In this document: one piece after another, positions 6,940 to 15,919 of the stretch
How positions within the stretch are numbered: the stretch's first letter is position 1
Layout: the number at the start of each line of letters is the position of its first letter
NCBI GenBank assembly: GCA_021108315.1
Contig: JAIORE010000366.1
Coordinates: forward strand, 1 to 33,458
Length of the DNA stretch: 33,458 nucleotides
Direction: 5' to 3'
Source of the DNA: Candidatus Cloacimonadota bacterium
Lineage (GTDB): Bacteria > Cloacimonadota > Cloacimonadia > Cloacimonadales > TCS61
Position numbers and translations under genes: made by a program
Notes under the pieces: model-generated
The model's database searches: none
Seen by the model: only the letters and a program-made list of their open reading frames with translations
What the model was told of the DNA's origin: nothing

Positions 6940-9279
6940 ATGGCTGAAAAAGATAAAAATATGATGATTTTACCGGTAATTCCACTCCGAAATACAATGA
7001 TAGTACCAAATACAATTACTCCATTATTGGTTGGAAGGGAAGCCTCAAAAAATGCTACGGAATTTGTACTGGATTCCGATAGACATATAATTTGCATAAC
7101 TCAAAAATCAGATATTGAAAATGAAGAAGATCCCAAAGCAAAAGACTTGTTTCGCATTGGAACTCTTTGCTCGATAATACAAGTTCTAAAACTTCCGGAT
7201 GGAACTATTCGTATGTTAGTGGAGGGATTGCATCGAGTAAAAATAATCAAGTTCAATCGCAATAAAAATATTTTATTCGCTTACTATTCACAAATTGATA
7301 AATACCTTAATAAAAACAATCTCGAGATTGAAGCTTTGGTTCGTTCATTCAAAAAAGCTTTTAACCAATATGTTCGTTTAAACAGATCTATCCCAGAAGA
7401 AGCTTTACTTCCGATGAATGAAAATTCAACTCCAATTGAGTACTTCTATTTTGCTTTAGCAAATATTCAGATACCATTGAAACAAAAACATAAGTTAATG
7501 GAAATCAATGAATTATATGATTCTTATAACAAATTTTTAGAAGTTCTGAACGAAGAAGTTCAAATTCTGAAATTAGAAAAAAAAATTGATGGATCTGTTC
7601 GACATAAATTAAACAAATTGCAAAGAGAATATTATTTATCTGAACAGTTAAAAGTAATCCATAAAGAACTCGGTATTTCTAAAGAGGAAAAAGCTGATTT
7701 AGTTGAATTCAAAGAAAATTTGGAAAAAATGAATCTGAGCGAAGAAGCGAAAAGAAGAGCGAAAGAAGAGATTACAAAACTTTCTCGTTTAAACTCATAT
7801 TCTCCTGAATATTCTGTAGTTCATAATTATTTAACTTGGATTTTTGACCTTCCCTGGGAAGAACCTGAACTTAAAGAATTTTCCTTAAAACAGGCTGAGA
7901 ATGTATTGGATGAAGATCATTACGGTTTGGAAAAAGTCAAAGAACGCATATTGGAATATCTTTCCGTGATCAAAATTGCAAAAAAGATTAGAGGCCAGAT
8001 ATTGTGCTTTGTCGGACCTCCCGGAGTTGGTAAAACATCTTTAGGAAAATCAATTGCACGTGCTTTGGACCGCAAATTTGTTAGATTATCGCTGGGTGGG
8101 GTTCGTGATGAAGCAGAAATCAGAGGACATCGTAGAACTTATATTGGAGCTATTCCCGGTGTAATTATCCAAAGTATGAAAAAATCTCAAACCGTTAATC
8201 CACTTATAATGATGGATGAAATTGATAAAATGACAATGGACTTTCGAGGTGATCCAGCTTCGGCTCTATTGGAAGTTTTAGATCCTGAACAAAACGAATC
8301 TTTCCGCGATCATTATCTTGATTTTGAGTATGATCTTTCGCGTGTTCTATTCATTACAACTGCAAATACTCTTGAATCTATCCCTCAACCTTTAATTGAT
8401 CGTATGGAAATAATCGAAATACCAGGATATACTGCTTACGAAAAAATTAATATTGCAATTAAGCATTTAGTCCCAAAAGTTTTTGATTATCATGAAATAA
8501 AAGGTAAGATTAACATCAAGTTTCAAAAGAAAGCAATTGAAAATATTGTAAAGCAATACACTCGAGAAGCAGGTGTAAGAGGTCTTGAAAGGACAATTGC
8601 TAAAATAGTACGTAAGATCATTAAAAAATATATTGAAGGTGATTCATCGAAAAATACAACTGTAAAAAGTAAGGATTTAGAAAAATTTCTCGGAGTTCCT
8701 AAGCATCTTTTCTCAGAAGTGAATCGTGTTAATAAGGCTGGAGTTGTTACCGGATTGGCTTGGACAGCTTATGGTGGAGAAACTTTGCAAATAGAAGTTA
8801 TCAAATTGAATGGAGATGGCAAATTAAAACTTACCGGACAACTTGGTGATGTAATGCAGGAATCTGCTCAGGCAGCGTATAGTTTAGCACGTTTATATGC
8901 AAAAGACTATAATATTGATCCTGAGTTTTATAAAAAAACGGATCTGCATCTACATATTCCTGAAGGAGCAATCCCTAAAGACGGACCTTCTGCCGGTGTG
9001 ACAATGCTTACAGCGATTATCTCAATTTTATCCGGTATGAAAATTCATCATGACATTGCTATGACTGGAGAAATCACACTGACTGGAGATGTTTTACCTA
9101 TTGGAGGATTAGCAGAAAAATTGATTGCTGCGAAGAGATCTAAGATCAAAATGGTTATTATTCCTGATAAAAATGAACCTTATTTATCGGAAATTCATGA
9201 TGAAATCAAAAAAGGATTAAATATTGTTTTTGTAAATAATGTTCAAGAAGTCTTAAAAATTGCCTTGATAAAAAAATGA
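6940..9279 (+). CDS. lon: ATP-dependent protease Lon (LonA)
   Basis: 779 aa, close to E. coli Lon (784). Order: N-terminal substrate-binding domain (about 10-205), coiled linker (about 210-300), AAA+ module with Walker A GPPGVGKT (359-366) and Walker B LIMMDEID (422-429), sensor-type TTANT (473-477), and the C-terminal serine-lysine protease domain (about 595-775) with DGPSAG (catalytic Ser684) and GGLAEK (Lys727). All catalytic elements are intact. There is no N-terminal membrane segment, so it is a cytoplasmic hexameric LonA that degrades misfolded and regulatory proteins. GAGG lies 5 nt before ATG 6940. The stop overlaps the next small gene by ATGA. Confidence 0.98.
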   Translation: MAEKDKNMMILPVIPLRNTMIVPNTITPLLVGREASKNATEFVLDSDRHIICITQKSDIENEEDPKAKDLFRIGTLCSIIQVLKLPDGTIRMLVEGLHRVKIIKFNRNKNILFAYYSQIDKYLNKNNLEIEALVRSFKKAFNQYVRLNRSIPEEALLPMNENSTPIEYFYFALANIQIPLKQKHKLMEINELYDSYNKFLEVLNEEVQILKLEKKIDGSVRHKLNKLQREYYLSEQLKVIHKELGISKEEKADLVEFKENLEKMNLSEEAKRRAKEEITKLSRLNSYSPEYSVVHNYLTWIFDLPWEEPELKEFSLKQAENVLDEDHYGLEKVKERILEYLSVIKIAKKIRGQILCFVGPPGVGKTSLGKSIARALDRKFVRLSLGGVRDEAEIRGHRRTYIGAIPGVIIQSMKKSQTVNPLIMMDEIDKMTMDFRGDPASALLEVLDPEQNESFRDHYLDFEYDLSRVLFITTANTLESIPQPLIDRMEIIEIPGYTAYEKINIAIKHLVPKVFDYHEIKGKINIKFQKKAIENIVKQYTREAGVRGLERTIAKIVRKIIKKYIEGDSSKNTTVKSKDLEKFLGVPKHLFSEVNRVNKAGVVTGLAWTAYGGETLQIEVIKLNGDGKLKLTGQLGDVMQESAQAAYSLARLYAKDYNIDPEFYKKTDLHLHIPEGAIPKDGPSAGVTMLTAIISILSGMKIHHDIAMTGEITLTGDVLPIGGLAEKLIAAKRSKIKMVIIPDKNEPYLSEIHDEIKKGLNIVFVNNVQEVLKIALIKK

Positions 9280-9509
9280 ATTTTAAGGTAATTAGTTTAG
9301 AAAATATCCATGAGAATTGCCAAAGATATTTAATAAAAGTAAAAAATGAAGAACTTGTATTTCTGGGATTTTTCTTAGAATCTTTTGAAGGATGGTGCAA
9401 TTATACTACAATTGATCCTAAAAACAATCTTTTTCAAGTAGATGTTACTTCAGATTACAGACAGAGAATGGAAGAGATGTTAGACTTTTTATTAGAATGG
9501 GAATTATGA
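9276..9509 (+). CDS. Small conserved protein, possibly DUF4911
   Basis: 77 aa, soluble, no signal peptide. The start overlaps the lon stop as ATGA, so the two are probably translated together. The pattern FLGFFLESFEGWCNYTTIDP followed by a short strand and a leucine-rich C-terminal helix recalls small DUF4911 proteins of anaerobes; this is a resemblance from memory, not a search result. Its function is unknown; coupling to lon hints at a role tied to proteolysis, which is inference. Confidence 0.7.
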   Translation: MNFKVISLENIHENCQRYLIKVKNEELVFLGFFLESFEGWCNYTTIDPKNNLFQVDVTSDYRQRMEEMLDFLLEWEL

Positions 9510-9692
9510 TTTTTGTTTTATTAAACTCATTCTACTGTCCTACACTTAAATCCAATGAGAGATAAGATCATAGAATCAATGCATAATTTTAGTGCAGGGA
9601 GAGTGACTGAGTGAGAATTAGATAAATTGAAAAGAAAATATAAATAATCACTTATTGTTATAAAAAAATCAATCATAAAATCAGGAGAAAGT

Positions 9693-10742
9693 ATGAAATT
9701 ATTTATTTTATTTATCATGTCTGTTATATTTGTTTTACCAATATTGGCAGATATTACAGAAGATATTAATGTACAGGTAGATTTACCAAAATTTGGAACT
9801 TATGAAAACAACACTACAGAGTATTATAAAAACAATGTAAAATTAGTAGAAACAGTTAGCAAATTGCATGGAAAAGGTTTTTGGGGAAAAATGATCGCCA
9901 ACTTTTTTCCAAACGGTAAAAATGCCGAAATATATAATCTTGATGAGAAAAATATCTATTCATTAGATTATGATAAATCTTCTTATTATGTTCATCCAAT
10001 TGAAAAATATTTTGAGGAAGGTGATGACGATTCCAGTTTTGAAGCAGAAGAAGAGGAAGAAGTTGAAGAGGGAACAAGCAAATTCAAAACTATCAGAGTA
10101 GTATTTGAAGTGATTGATAAAAAAGAAAAAAGAGAAATAAATTCCTTCAATACAAAACGTTTTAATGTAATTTATCTTTTGGAAAAGGAAGAGATTGAAA
10201 CAGGAAAAAGATTTATTGATAGTCTTTCTGTAGATATTTATACTTTTCAAGACAAAAAAATGTTAACGAAATTCAATAGCGAAAAAAATGGGTTTAATAA
10301 GAAACTTATGGAGTTGGTCGGTGTTCAAATGGATGAAGATTATTATAATTCTATGTTGGGATTAAATTGGATAGAGATGATGTCGGCAATGGAACAAAAC
10401 AAATCTAATACTGAATTTGAAATAGATTATGCAAAACTTAAAAAAATCAAAGGTCATCCTGTTCTTGTTGAAGGTGATTATTTTAATAAAAATTATGACC
10501 CTAATAATAAAGTCGTTAGCAAACCTCAAAAGAAGAAAAAACGGGGATTTGGTTTAGGCAGCTTCGTTGATAAACTCGCAGAATCTGCGATAGGAACAGT
10601 TGAAGAAGAATCTCAAGAAAGTTCGGTCTATAAAAAAGTTCTTTCATATAGTTCGGAAACCCAAAAAATCAGTATTGATAAAATTGAGAAAGATATTTCA
10701 AAAATACCGGAAGATTTTGGAGAAGTAAAATTCGCTGATTAA
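9693..10742 (+). CDS. Secreted protein of unknown function
   Basis: 349 aa with a signal peptide (about 1-19, MKLFILFIMSVIFVLPILA then D), after AGGAG at a good distance from ATG 9693. No membrane segments follow and there is no lipobox cysteine, so a periplasmic or outer-membrane-associated place is likely. An acidic stretch (about 110-127, EGDDDSSFEAEEEEEVEEG) and a basic KKKKRG stretch (about 280-286) break up the fold. Pairs such as AEIYNLDEKNIYSLDYD and INSFNTKRFNVIYL vaguely recall DUF4412-type proteins (a hydrophobic strand followed by a ligand-like patch), but I do not assign it. It stands alone between lon and glyS. Confidence 0.8.
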   Translation: MKLFILFIMSVIFVLPILADITEDINVQVDLPKFGTYENNTTEYYKNNVKLVETVSKLHGKGFWGKMIANFFPNGKNAEIYNLDEKNIYSLDYDKSSYYVHPIEKYFEEGDDDSSFEAEEEEEVEEGTSKFKTIRVVFEVIDKKEKREINSFNTKRFNVIYLLEKEEIETGKRFIDSLSVDIYTFQDKKMLTKFNSEKNGFNKKLMELVGVQMDEDYYNSMLGLNWIEMMSAMEQNKSNTEFEIDYAKLKKIKGHPVLVEGDYFNKNYDPNNKVVSKPQKKKKRGFGLGSFVDKLAESAIGTVEEESQESSVYKKVLSYSSETQKISIDKIEKDISKIPEDFGEVKFAD

Positions 10743-10754
10743 TCAATATACTTT

Positions 10755-10881
10755 CGCCAAGACACTAAGACACAAAGTTTTAAGAAGAAACAGAAAGAAT
10801 ATTACCACAGAGCACACAGAGAGCACAGAGAAAAAATAAGAGTAACATTCCTAACTCCCTTCCCATTACGAAGGGGAAGGG
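10755..10881. repeat. Composite of three low-complexity intergenic repeats
   Basis: The spacer upstream of glyS (10743-10974) has three distinct parts. At 10755-10777, CGCCAAGACAC is followed by a near-tandem taagacacaaag. At 10804-10830 ACCACAGAG is followed by ACACAGAGAGCACAGAG, a period of 8-10 nt. At 10857-10881, CCCTTCCC pairs with GGGAAGGG (8-bp perfect stem, 9-nt loop). None is coding. The hairpin lacks a following T-run, so it is not a clear terminator. Confidence 0.7.
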
Positions 10882-10930
10882 CTGGGTTTAAAATAAAAAA
10901 AATAGACAAGTAATTGAAGATTCCAAAATT

Positions 10931-10960
10931 TTGCACAAATTTTAAAATTTTAGGTATAAT
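10931..10960 (+). promoter_or_regulatory. Sigma70-type promoter of the glyS operon
   Basis: TTGCAC (10931-10936), an 18-nt spacer, then a perfect TATAAT (10955-10960). The transcript would start near 10967, only about 8 nt before ATG 10975, so the leader is nearly absent and holds at most a weak GGA. Confidence 0.65.
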
Positions 10961-10974
10961 TAATTGGAAAAATA

Positions 10975-13083
10975 ATGATAAAAAAAGATATTTTAATTGA
11001 GATCGGAGTTGAAGATATTCCTGCAGTGTTTATCGCGAATGCTCAGAAATTTATTACAAATTTTATTCAAAAAGAACTGAAAGCTAACAAATTAACTTAC
11101 GAAGCAATTAGATATTTTTCCACTCCGAGAAGATTTGCAGTAATTATTAAATCTTTACCGGATAAACAACAAGATGAAATCATTGAGAAAGTTGGTCCTT
11201 CTTTAGAAATAGCCTACCGAGATGATGAATTATCCAAAGCCGGAGAAGGTTTTCTACGTGGAGCAAAAGCATTAGTTTCCGATATTTTTATCAAAGAAAC
11301 TTCCAAAGGAAAGAAAATTGCCATTCGAAAAAATATCATCGGAAAACCTACGGAAGAGATAATAAAAAATATTGTAGAATCTTTATTAAAAAGCATTTCA
11401 TTCCCCAAAAGTATGAGATGGAATTCTACAGATTTTTATTTTGCCAGACCACTACGATGGATCGTGATGTTATCTGATGATAAAGTTATTCCATTCAAAT
11501 TCAACGGATTGGAAAACAGTCGAGAAACGAGAGGAAATAGGTTTCTGGGATTAGATAAGAAAATTTCACTTAAAGAAATTGATGATTATGAAATAGAACT
11601 GGAAAAAGCTTTTGTAATTCCTGATCGGGCTAAACGAAAATCAATTATCGAAAATCAATTGAAAAGTTTGTTTAACGATTCTAATGAAGAGATAATCCCA
11701 AATGAAAGACTTCTTGATATTATTACTGATATTGTAGAATATCCTACTACTACTATTGCCAATTTTTCTGAACCATTTTTAACTCTACCGGATAAAATCA
11801 TCATTCTTACGCTTTCTGAACATCAAAAATATTTTGCAGTTCAAGATAAGAATGGAAAATTAGTTAATAAATTCGTTTTTATCTCCAATGGAAATCCGGT
11901 TTTTTCTGAACTGATAAAATCAGGAAATGAAAAAGTGATTTCAGCAAGATTGAATGATGCGGAATTTTTCTATAAAGAAGATTTGAAATTACCTTTGGAA
12001 AAATACGTTCCCAAATTATCAGATGTTCTCTTTGAAGCGAGCCTTGGTAATCTATTGGAAAAAGTAAATAGAATTGAAAAATCAGTCGAATTCTTAACAA
12101 ATTCAATTGAAATAAAAGATCATAAAATTAATTCACAAGAAAAAATAAATTGTTTGCGAGCAGCAAAATTAGCAAAAGCTGATTTAATTACATTAATGTT
12201 GAACGAAAAGGAATTCACCAAATTACAAGGTTATATTGGGATGAAATATGCTTTGGCAAGTGGTGAAAATCCAAATGTGGCAACAGCGATTTACGAACAC
12301 TATCTTCCGCGTGGGCAAAATGATGATCTACCATCTACATTTGCAGGTTCAATCGTAGCTTTGGCAGATAAAATGGATACGGTTTGCGGTATTATTGGCA
12401 TAGACAAACTTCCTACCGGCTCCAATGATCCTTTTGCTTTGAGAAGAGCTACCAATGGTATTATTCAAATAATTTTCAGTAATAAATTTAATCTTGATTT
12501 AGAATTATTTATAAAAAACACCTTCACTCTTTTAGAATCAAAATTTCCCAAAAAAGACAATAATCTTGATTTTGTAATAAACTATTTCAAACAAAGAATA
12601 GCTTGGTTCCTTGAACAAAACGAAATTCAGCAAGATGTGATTCAAAGCGTAATTCATATAAAATTCAAAAATGTACTTGATGTTTATCAAAGAGCTTCTG
12701 CTCTTCAGGAATACAAAACACATACGGATTTTATCAAACTTATTACTGGATTTAAAAGAGTTTCCAACATTATCAGAGAAGTCAAAGAATTTCAAGATTT
12801 AAAAGTTGATCTGTTACAGGAAAAGGATGAAATCGAACTGTATCAACAATTGGAGATTTTATTCGATAAAGTAAAACAATATTTAAATAAAAAGGATTAT
12901 TCGCTAATTTTTGCTGAATTCGTCAACCTTAATGAATATATTGATAATTTTTTTGATAATGTTTTAGTAAATACAGAAAATAAAAATCTGAAAAATAACA
13001 GATATAGTTTACTGAATCATATCAGAAAAATATTCTTAAGTGTTGCTGATCTGGCTTTAATTGTATTAGAAGAAAAAAGATAA
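10975..13083 (+). CDS. glyS: Glycine-tRNA ligase beta subunit
   Basis: 702 aa (E. coli GlyS 689). It has the beta-subunit features throughout: LIEIGVEDIPA at the start, STPRRFAVII, FPKSMRWNS-FYFARPLRWIV (about 142-163), LSEHQKYFAV, GNEKVISARLNDAEFFYKED (about 320-340), VALADKMDTVCGIIGIDKLPTGSNDPFALRRA (about 460-490) and a C-terminal DALR-type tRNA-binding helical domain. The enzyme charges tRNA-Gly as an alpha2beta2 complex. The alpha subunit (glyQ) is not next to it, though the two are commonly paired, so glyQ must be elsewhere. First gene of a four-gene operon; the aminotransferase follows after 10 nt. Confidence 0.96.
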   Translation: MIKKDILIEIGVEDIPAVFIANAQKFITNFIQKELKANKLTYEAIRYFSTPRRFAVIIKSLPDKQQDEIIEKVGPSLEIAYRDDELSKAGEGFLRGAKALVSDIFIKETSKGKKIAIRKNIIGKPTEEIIKNIVESLLKSISFPKSMRWNSTDFYFARPLRWIVMLSDDKVIPFKFNGLENSRETRGNRFLGLDKKISLKEIDDYEIELEKAFVIPDRAKRKSIIENQLKSLFNDSNEEIIPNERLLDIITDIVEYPTTTIANFSEPFLTLPDKIIILTLSEHQKYFAVQDKNGKLVNKFVFISNGNPVFSELIKSGNEKVISARLNDAEFFYKEDLKLPLEKYVPKLSDVLFEASLGNLLEKVNRIEKSVEFLTNSIEIKDHKINSQEKINCLRAAKLAKADLITLMLNEKEFTKLQGYIGMKYALASGENPNVATAIYEHYLPRGQNDDLPSTFAGSIVALADKMDTVCGIIGIDKLPTGSNDPFALRRATNGIIQIIFSNKFNLDLELFIKNTFTLLESKFPKKDNNLDFVINYFKQRIAWFLEQNEIQQDVIQSVIHIKFKNVLDVYQRASALQEYKTHTDFIKLITGFKRVSNIIREVKEFQDLKVDLLQEKDEIELYQQLEILFDKVKQYLNKKDYSLIFAEFVNLNEYIDNFFDNVLVNTENKNLKNNRYSLLNHIRKIFLSVADLALIVLEEKR

Positions 13084-13093
13084 AGGAGATATC

Positions 13094-14299
13094 ATGGCGA
13101 TTCAATTATCACATAGAGCTAAGGCTATCAAACCTTCACCTACTCTTTCATTTTCCGCCCTTGCTCAAAATATGATCAATGAGGGAATAGATGTAATAAA
13201 TTTTAGTGTGGGAGAACCGGATTTTTGTACTCCAAAATATATTAAAAAAGCCGGAATTGAGGCAATTAAAAACAATTTCACAAGATATACGAAATCCTCC
13301 GGAATTATTGAATTGAGAGAAGCCATTTCGGCAAAATTGAAACGGGATAACAACTTAGATTGCTCTCCGGAAGATATACTTGTTTCTCCCGGTGCAAAAG
13401 CATCAATTATAAATATTTTATTCACTGTTTGTGACCCGCGTGACGAAGTAATAATTCCTTCGCCATATTGGGTAAGTTATACTTCTCAAGTCGAATTGGT
13501 TGACGCTCATCCGGTTTTCATAAAAACTAATACTTCAAACAACTTTAAACTCAATGCAAAACAGCTTGAAGAAAAGATTGAAACCCTTTCTAATCCTAAA
13601 GTTCTTATTTTGAATTCTCCCAATAATCCAACCGGAATAGTTTACAGAAGGAAATCATTAGAAAAAATTGCTGAAGTTTGTTTAAGACATAACATTCTAA
13701 TTATTTCAGATGAAATCTATGAAAAACTGATTTATGATAGGGAAGAGCATGTTTCTATCGCTTCACTTTCTCCTGAAATTCGGGATAATACTGTTTTAGT
13801 TAATGGAGTTTCCAAAGCTTATGCTATGACAGGCTGGCGTCTTGGTTATGCTGCTGGTCCTTCCGATATTATCAAGAGAGCAAGTAGGATTCAAAGTCAT
13901 ACCACGTCCTGCGTAAATTCTATGACTCAAAGAGCAGTTTTAACGGCTTTGACCGAAGATGACGGAAGTTTGGAAAAGATGCGTTGTCAATTTGAAAAAA
14001 GGCGAACTTATCTGGTAAAAGAACTAAATTCCATTGAACATGTAACTTGTAATTTACCTAAAGGTGCTTTTTATGCTTTACCTAATATTTCTTATTATCT
14101 ACACAATAATAACAATAAATCTATAACAAATTCTGCTGAATTATGTGAATATCTATTACTAGAGCATAAAATTGCAATAATTCCGGGTTCTGCCTTTGGA
14201 ACAAACCAACATGTTCGTTTTTCTTATGCAACCAGTATGGAAAATATCAAAGAGGGTATTAAGAGATTTAAATATGGTTTGCAGTGTCTCACTAAATGA
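13094..14299 (+). CDS. aspC: Aspartate aminotransferase (class I, Ib type)
   Basis: 401 aa, the usual length for fold-type I PLP aminotransferases. Seen: substrate loop SVGEPDF (38-44), NSPNNPTG (174-181), SDEIYE with PLP-contacting Asp206 and Tyr209, and the PLP lysine in SKAYAMTGWRLGY (Lys241, Arg249). A C-terminal HVRFSYA provides the carboxylate-binding arginine. These match the Ib aspartate/prephenate aminotransferase group; related substrates cannot be ruled out. AAGGAG precedes the ATG. It lies 10 nt after glyS, and its stop overlaps the next start as ATGA. Confidence 0.93.
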   Translation: MAIQLSHRAKAIKPSPTLSFSALAQNMINEGIDVINFSVGEPDFCTPKYIKKAGIEAIKNNFTRYTKSSGIIELREAISAKLKRDNNLDCSPEDILVSPGAKASIINILFTVCDPRDEVIIPSPYWVSYTSQVELVDAHPVFIKTNTSNNFKLNAKQLEEKIETLSNPKVLILNSPNNPTGIVYRRKSLEKIAEVCLRHNILIISDEIYEKLIYDREEHVSIASLSPEIRDNTVLVNGVSKAYAMTGWRLGYAAGPSDIIKRASRIQSHTTSCVNSMTQRAVLTALTEDDGSLEKMRCQFEKRRTYLVKELNSIEHVTCNLPKGAFYALPNISYYLHNNNNKSITNSAELCEYLLLEHKIAIIPGSAFGTNQHVRFSYATSMENIKEGIKRFKYGLQCLTK

Positions 14300-14505
14300 T
14301 AATTATGAGTAATATCAGTGATAATTTCCACAAAAAAAGATTGGATAGAAGAAGTAAAAAAACATCTACTTGGGCAAATCTGATTGTAAAAGTAATTTTA
14401 TTGGTTTTTGTAATCATCATAATTCGTAATCTATCTAATCCCGATAATAGCATTTTTTTTAATTTTTTTAATAATAAATCTAATAATATGGAAATAATGA
14501 AATAG
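14296..14505 (+). CDS. Small single-pass membrane protein
   Basis: 69 aa. A basic N-terminus (KKRLDRRSKK) precedes one helix (about 28-44, LIVKVILLVFVIIIIRN) and a polar Asn/Phe-rich tail, so the N-terminus should face the cytoplasm. It overlaps the aminotransferase stop by 4 nt; a second in-frame ATG at 14305 is another possible start. The kinase follows after 3 nt, so it is embedded in a translated operon. No family recognised. Confidence 0.6.
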   Translation: MIIMSNISDNFHKKRLDRRSKKTSTWANLIVKVILLVFVIIIIRNLSNPDNSIFFNFFNNKSNNMEIMK

Positions 14506-14508
14506 TTT

Positions 14509-15402
14509 ATGAGCTTAATTGTAATTGGTTCAATAGCCCTTGATTCTGTTCAATCTTCTTATGGTGAAACAAAAGATGCTTTGGGTGGTTCTGCTATTTT
14601 TGCTTCTCTTTCAGCCTCAAAGTTTACAAAAGTTCATTTGATCGGAGTTGTCGGCTCAGATTTTCCCCAAGATTATTTATCAATGTTAAAAAAGAAAAAC
14701 ATTTCACTTGATGGTTTGAGAATTGAAGCAGGGAAAACATTTAAATGGAGCGGTTTGTATAATGATACTAATCAAGCCGAAACAATTGACACGCAACTAA
14801 ACGTATTCAAAACTTTTCAACCTGAAATACCTGATAGTTGCAATGATGCCCAAGGTATTTTTCTCGGAAATATTGATCCTGATTTGCAGTTGAGTGTAAT
14901 TAAAAAGTTTCCAAAAGATATTTTTGTATCTTCTGATACGATGAACTATTGGATTAAGAGCAAAATTGAGAAAGTTTGGCAAGTTATAAAATATACAAAT
15001 CTTTTATTTATTAATGATACTGAACTTAAAATGCTTACTGGAATACAAAATATTTTCCTTGCCACCAAAAAAGTCTTAAGTTCAGGTCCGGATTTTGTTG
15101 TAGTAAAACGTGGAGAATATGGTTCTTTTATCATGGGATCGGATTTATTATATTTTACACCTGTTTTTCCTGTTGAGGAAGTAAAGGATCCAACTGGGGC
15201 AGGCGATAGTTTTGCTGGCGGATTTTTAGGGTTTCTTAATGATTATTCCTGCTTAAATTCAGAAAAGCTAAAAGAAGCGATGTTGATAGGTACTATTACA
15301 GCTTCATTCAATATAGAATCCTTTAGTACAAAAGAATTAGAAAGCATTTCTCGGCAAGATATTGAAATAAGGAAAAAGAGATTAGAGTACTTCTGTAGAT
15401 AA
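14509..15402 (+). CDS. PfkB-family carbohydrate/nucleoside kinase
   Basis: 297 aa. The N-terminus has GSIALD and the sugar-binding LGGSAIFAS (25-33) with VGSDF. The C-terminal signature DPTGAGDSFAGG (227-238) carries the anion hole and catalytic Asp233, and VVVKRGEYGS marks the ribokinase fold. All key parts are intact, so it should be an active small-molecule kinase in the cytoplasm. The substrate cannot be told from sequence; sugar, ribokinase-like and adenosine-kinase-like roles all remain possible. Last gene of the glyS operon; no clear Shine-Dalgarno, so it may rely on coupling. Confidence 0.92.
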   Translation: MSLIVIGSIALDSVQSSYGETKDALGGSAIFASLSASKFTKVHLIGVVGSDFPQDYLSMLKKKNISLDGLRIEAGKTFKWSGLYNDTNQAETIDTQLNVFKTFQPEIPDSCNDAQGIFLGNIDPDLQLSVIKKFPKDIFVSSDTMNYWIKSKIEKVWQVIKYTNLLFINDTELKMLTGIQNIFLATKKVLSSGPDFVVVKRGEYGSFIMGSDLLYFTPVFPVEEVKDPTGAGDSFAGGFLGFLNDYSCLNSEKLKEAMLIGTITASFNIESFSTKELESISRQDIEIRKKRLEYFCR

Positions 15403-15919
15403 GAAACTATCATGAAATAAACTTTACGATTTTATACAGAATTATTTATTTATTCAATATTTTCATAACACAGAAGATAATGAATTATTCAAATATAGAT
15501 TGTATTTAATGAGAAGTGAGCTATTACTTAACTGTTTCAACGATTTCATAGATTTTTGAAATACAAAAATGAGAAAAAAGGAAAACCAATTTACTTGAAG
15601 TTCATATTTATCTCGCTTCTGATTCCCAGATTGGGAATGCTGAAGACATTACTAAGACAAATTTCATAACGAGTTTCTATGTGTAGTCTTTTGATGAATA
15701 CACCAAAGAAAAAGGAAATCCAAGTTATTGTTTTGTCGTCACTAAATAGCTGATTGTGAAAAAAATAACTCATTATGTACGTTTTTTTGCACAGATTTTC
15801 AATTACTCAGATTATCATTTTTACTCTATTGTTTTTTATGAAAGAAACTTAAAGAACAAATATCTTTGGTATTGATTTTGCTTTATAAAATTAATGATTA
15901 ATGTATAAAGGATCATAAA
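15403..15919. other. Intergenic region, no gene supported
   Basis: About 517 bp, AT-rich. The only striking structure is the palindrome ATTCCCA-gat-TGGGAAT at 15622-15638. A 60-codon minus-strand frame covers it, but it lacks family resemblance. No terminator after the kinase gene and no clean promoter for the next gene were found. Confidence 0.4.

Noticed and set aside
15591..15773. 60-codon minus-strand frame
   Set aside because: No family resemblance, no good ribosome binding site, and AT-rich codons typical of a chance frame in spacer DNA.
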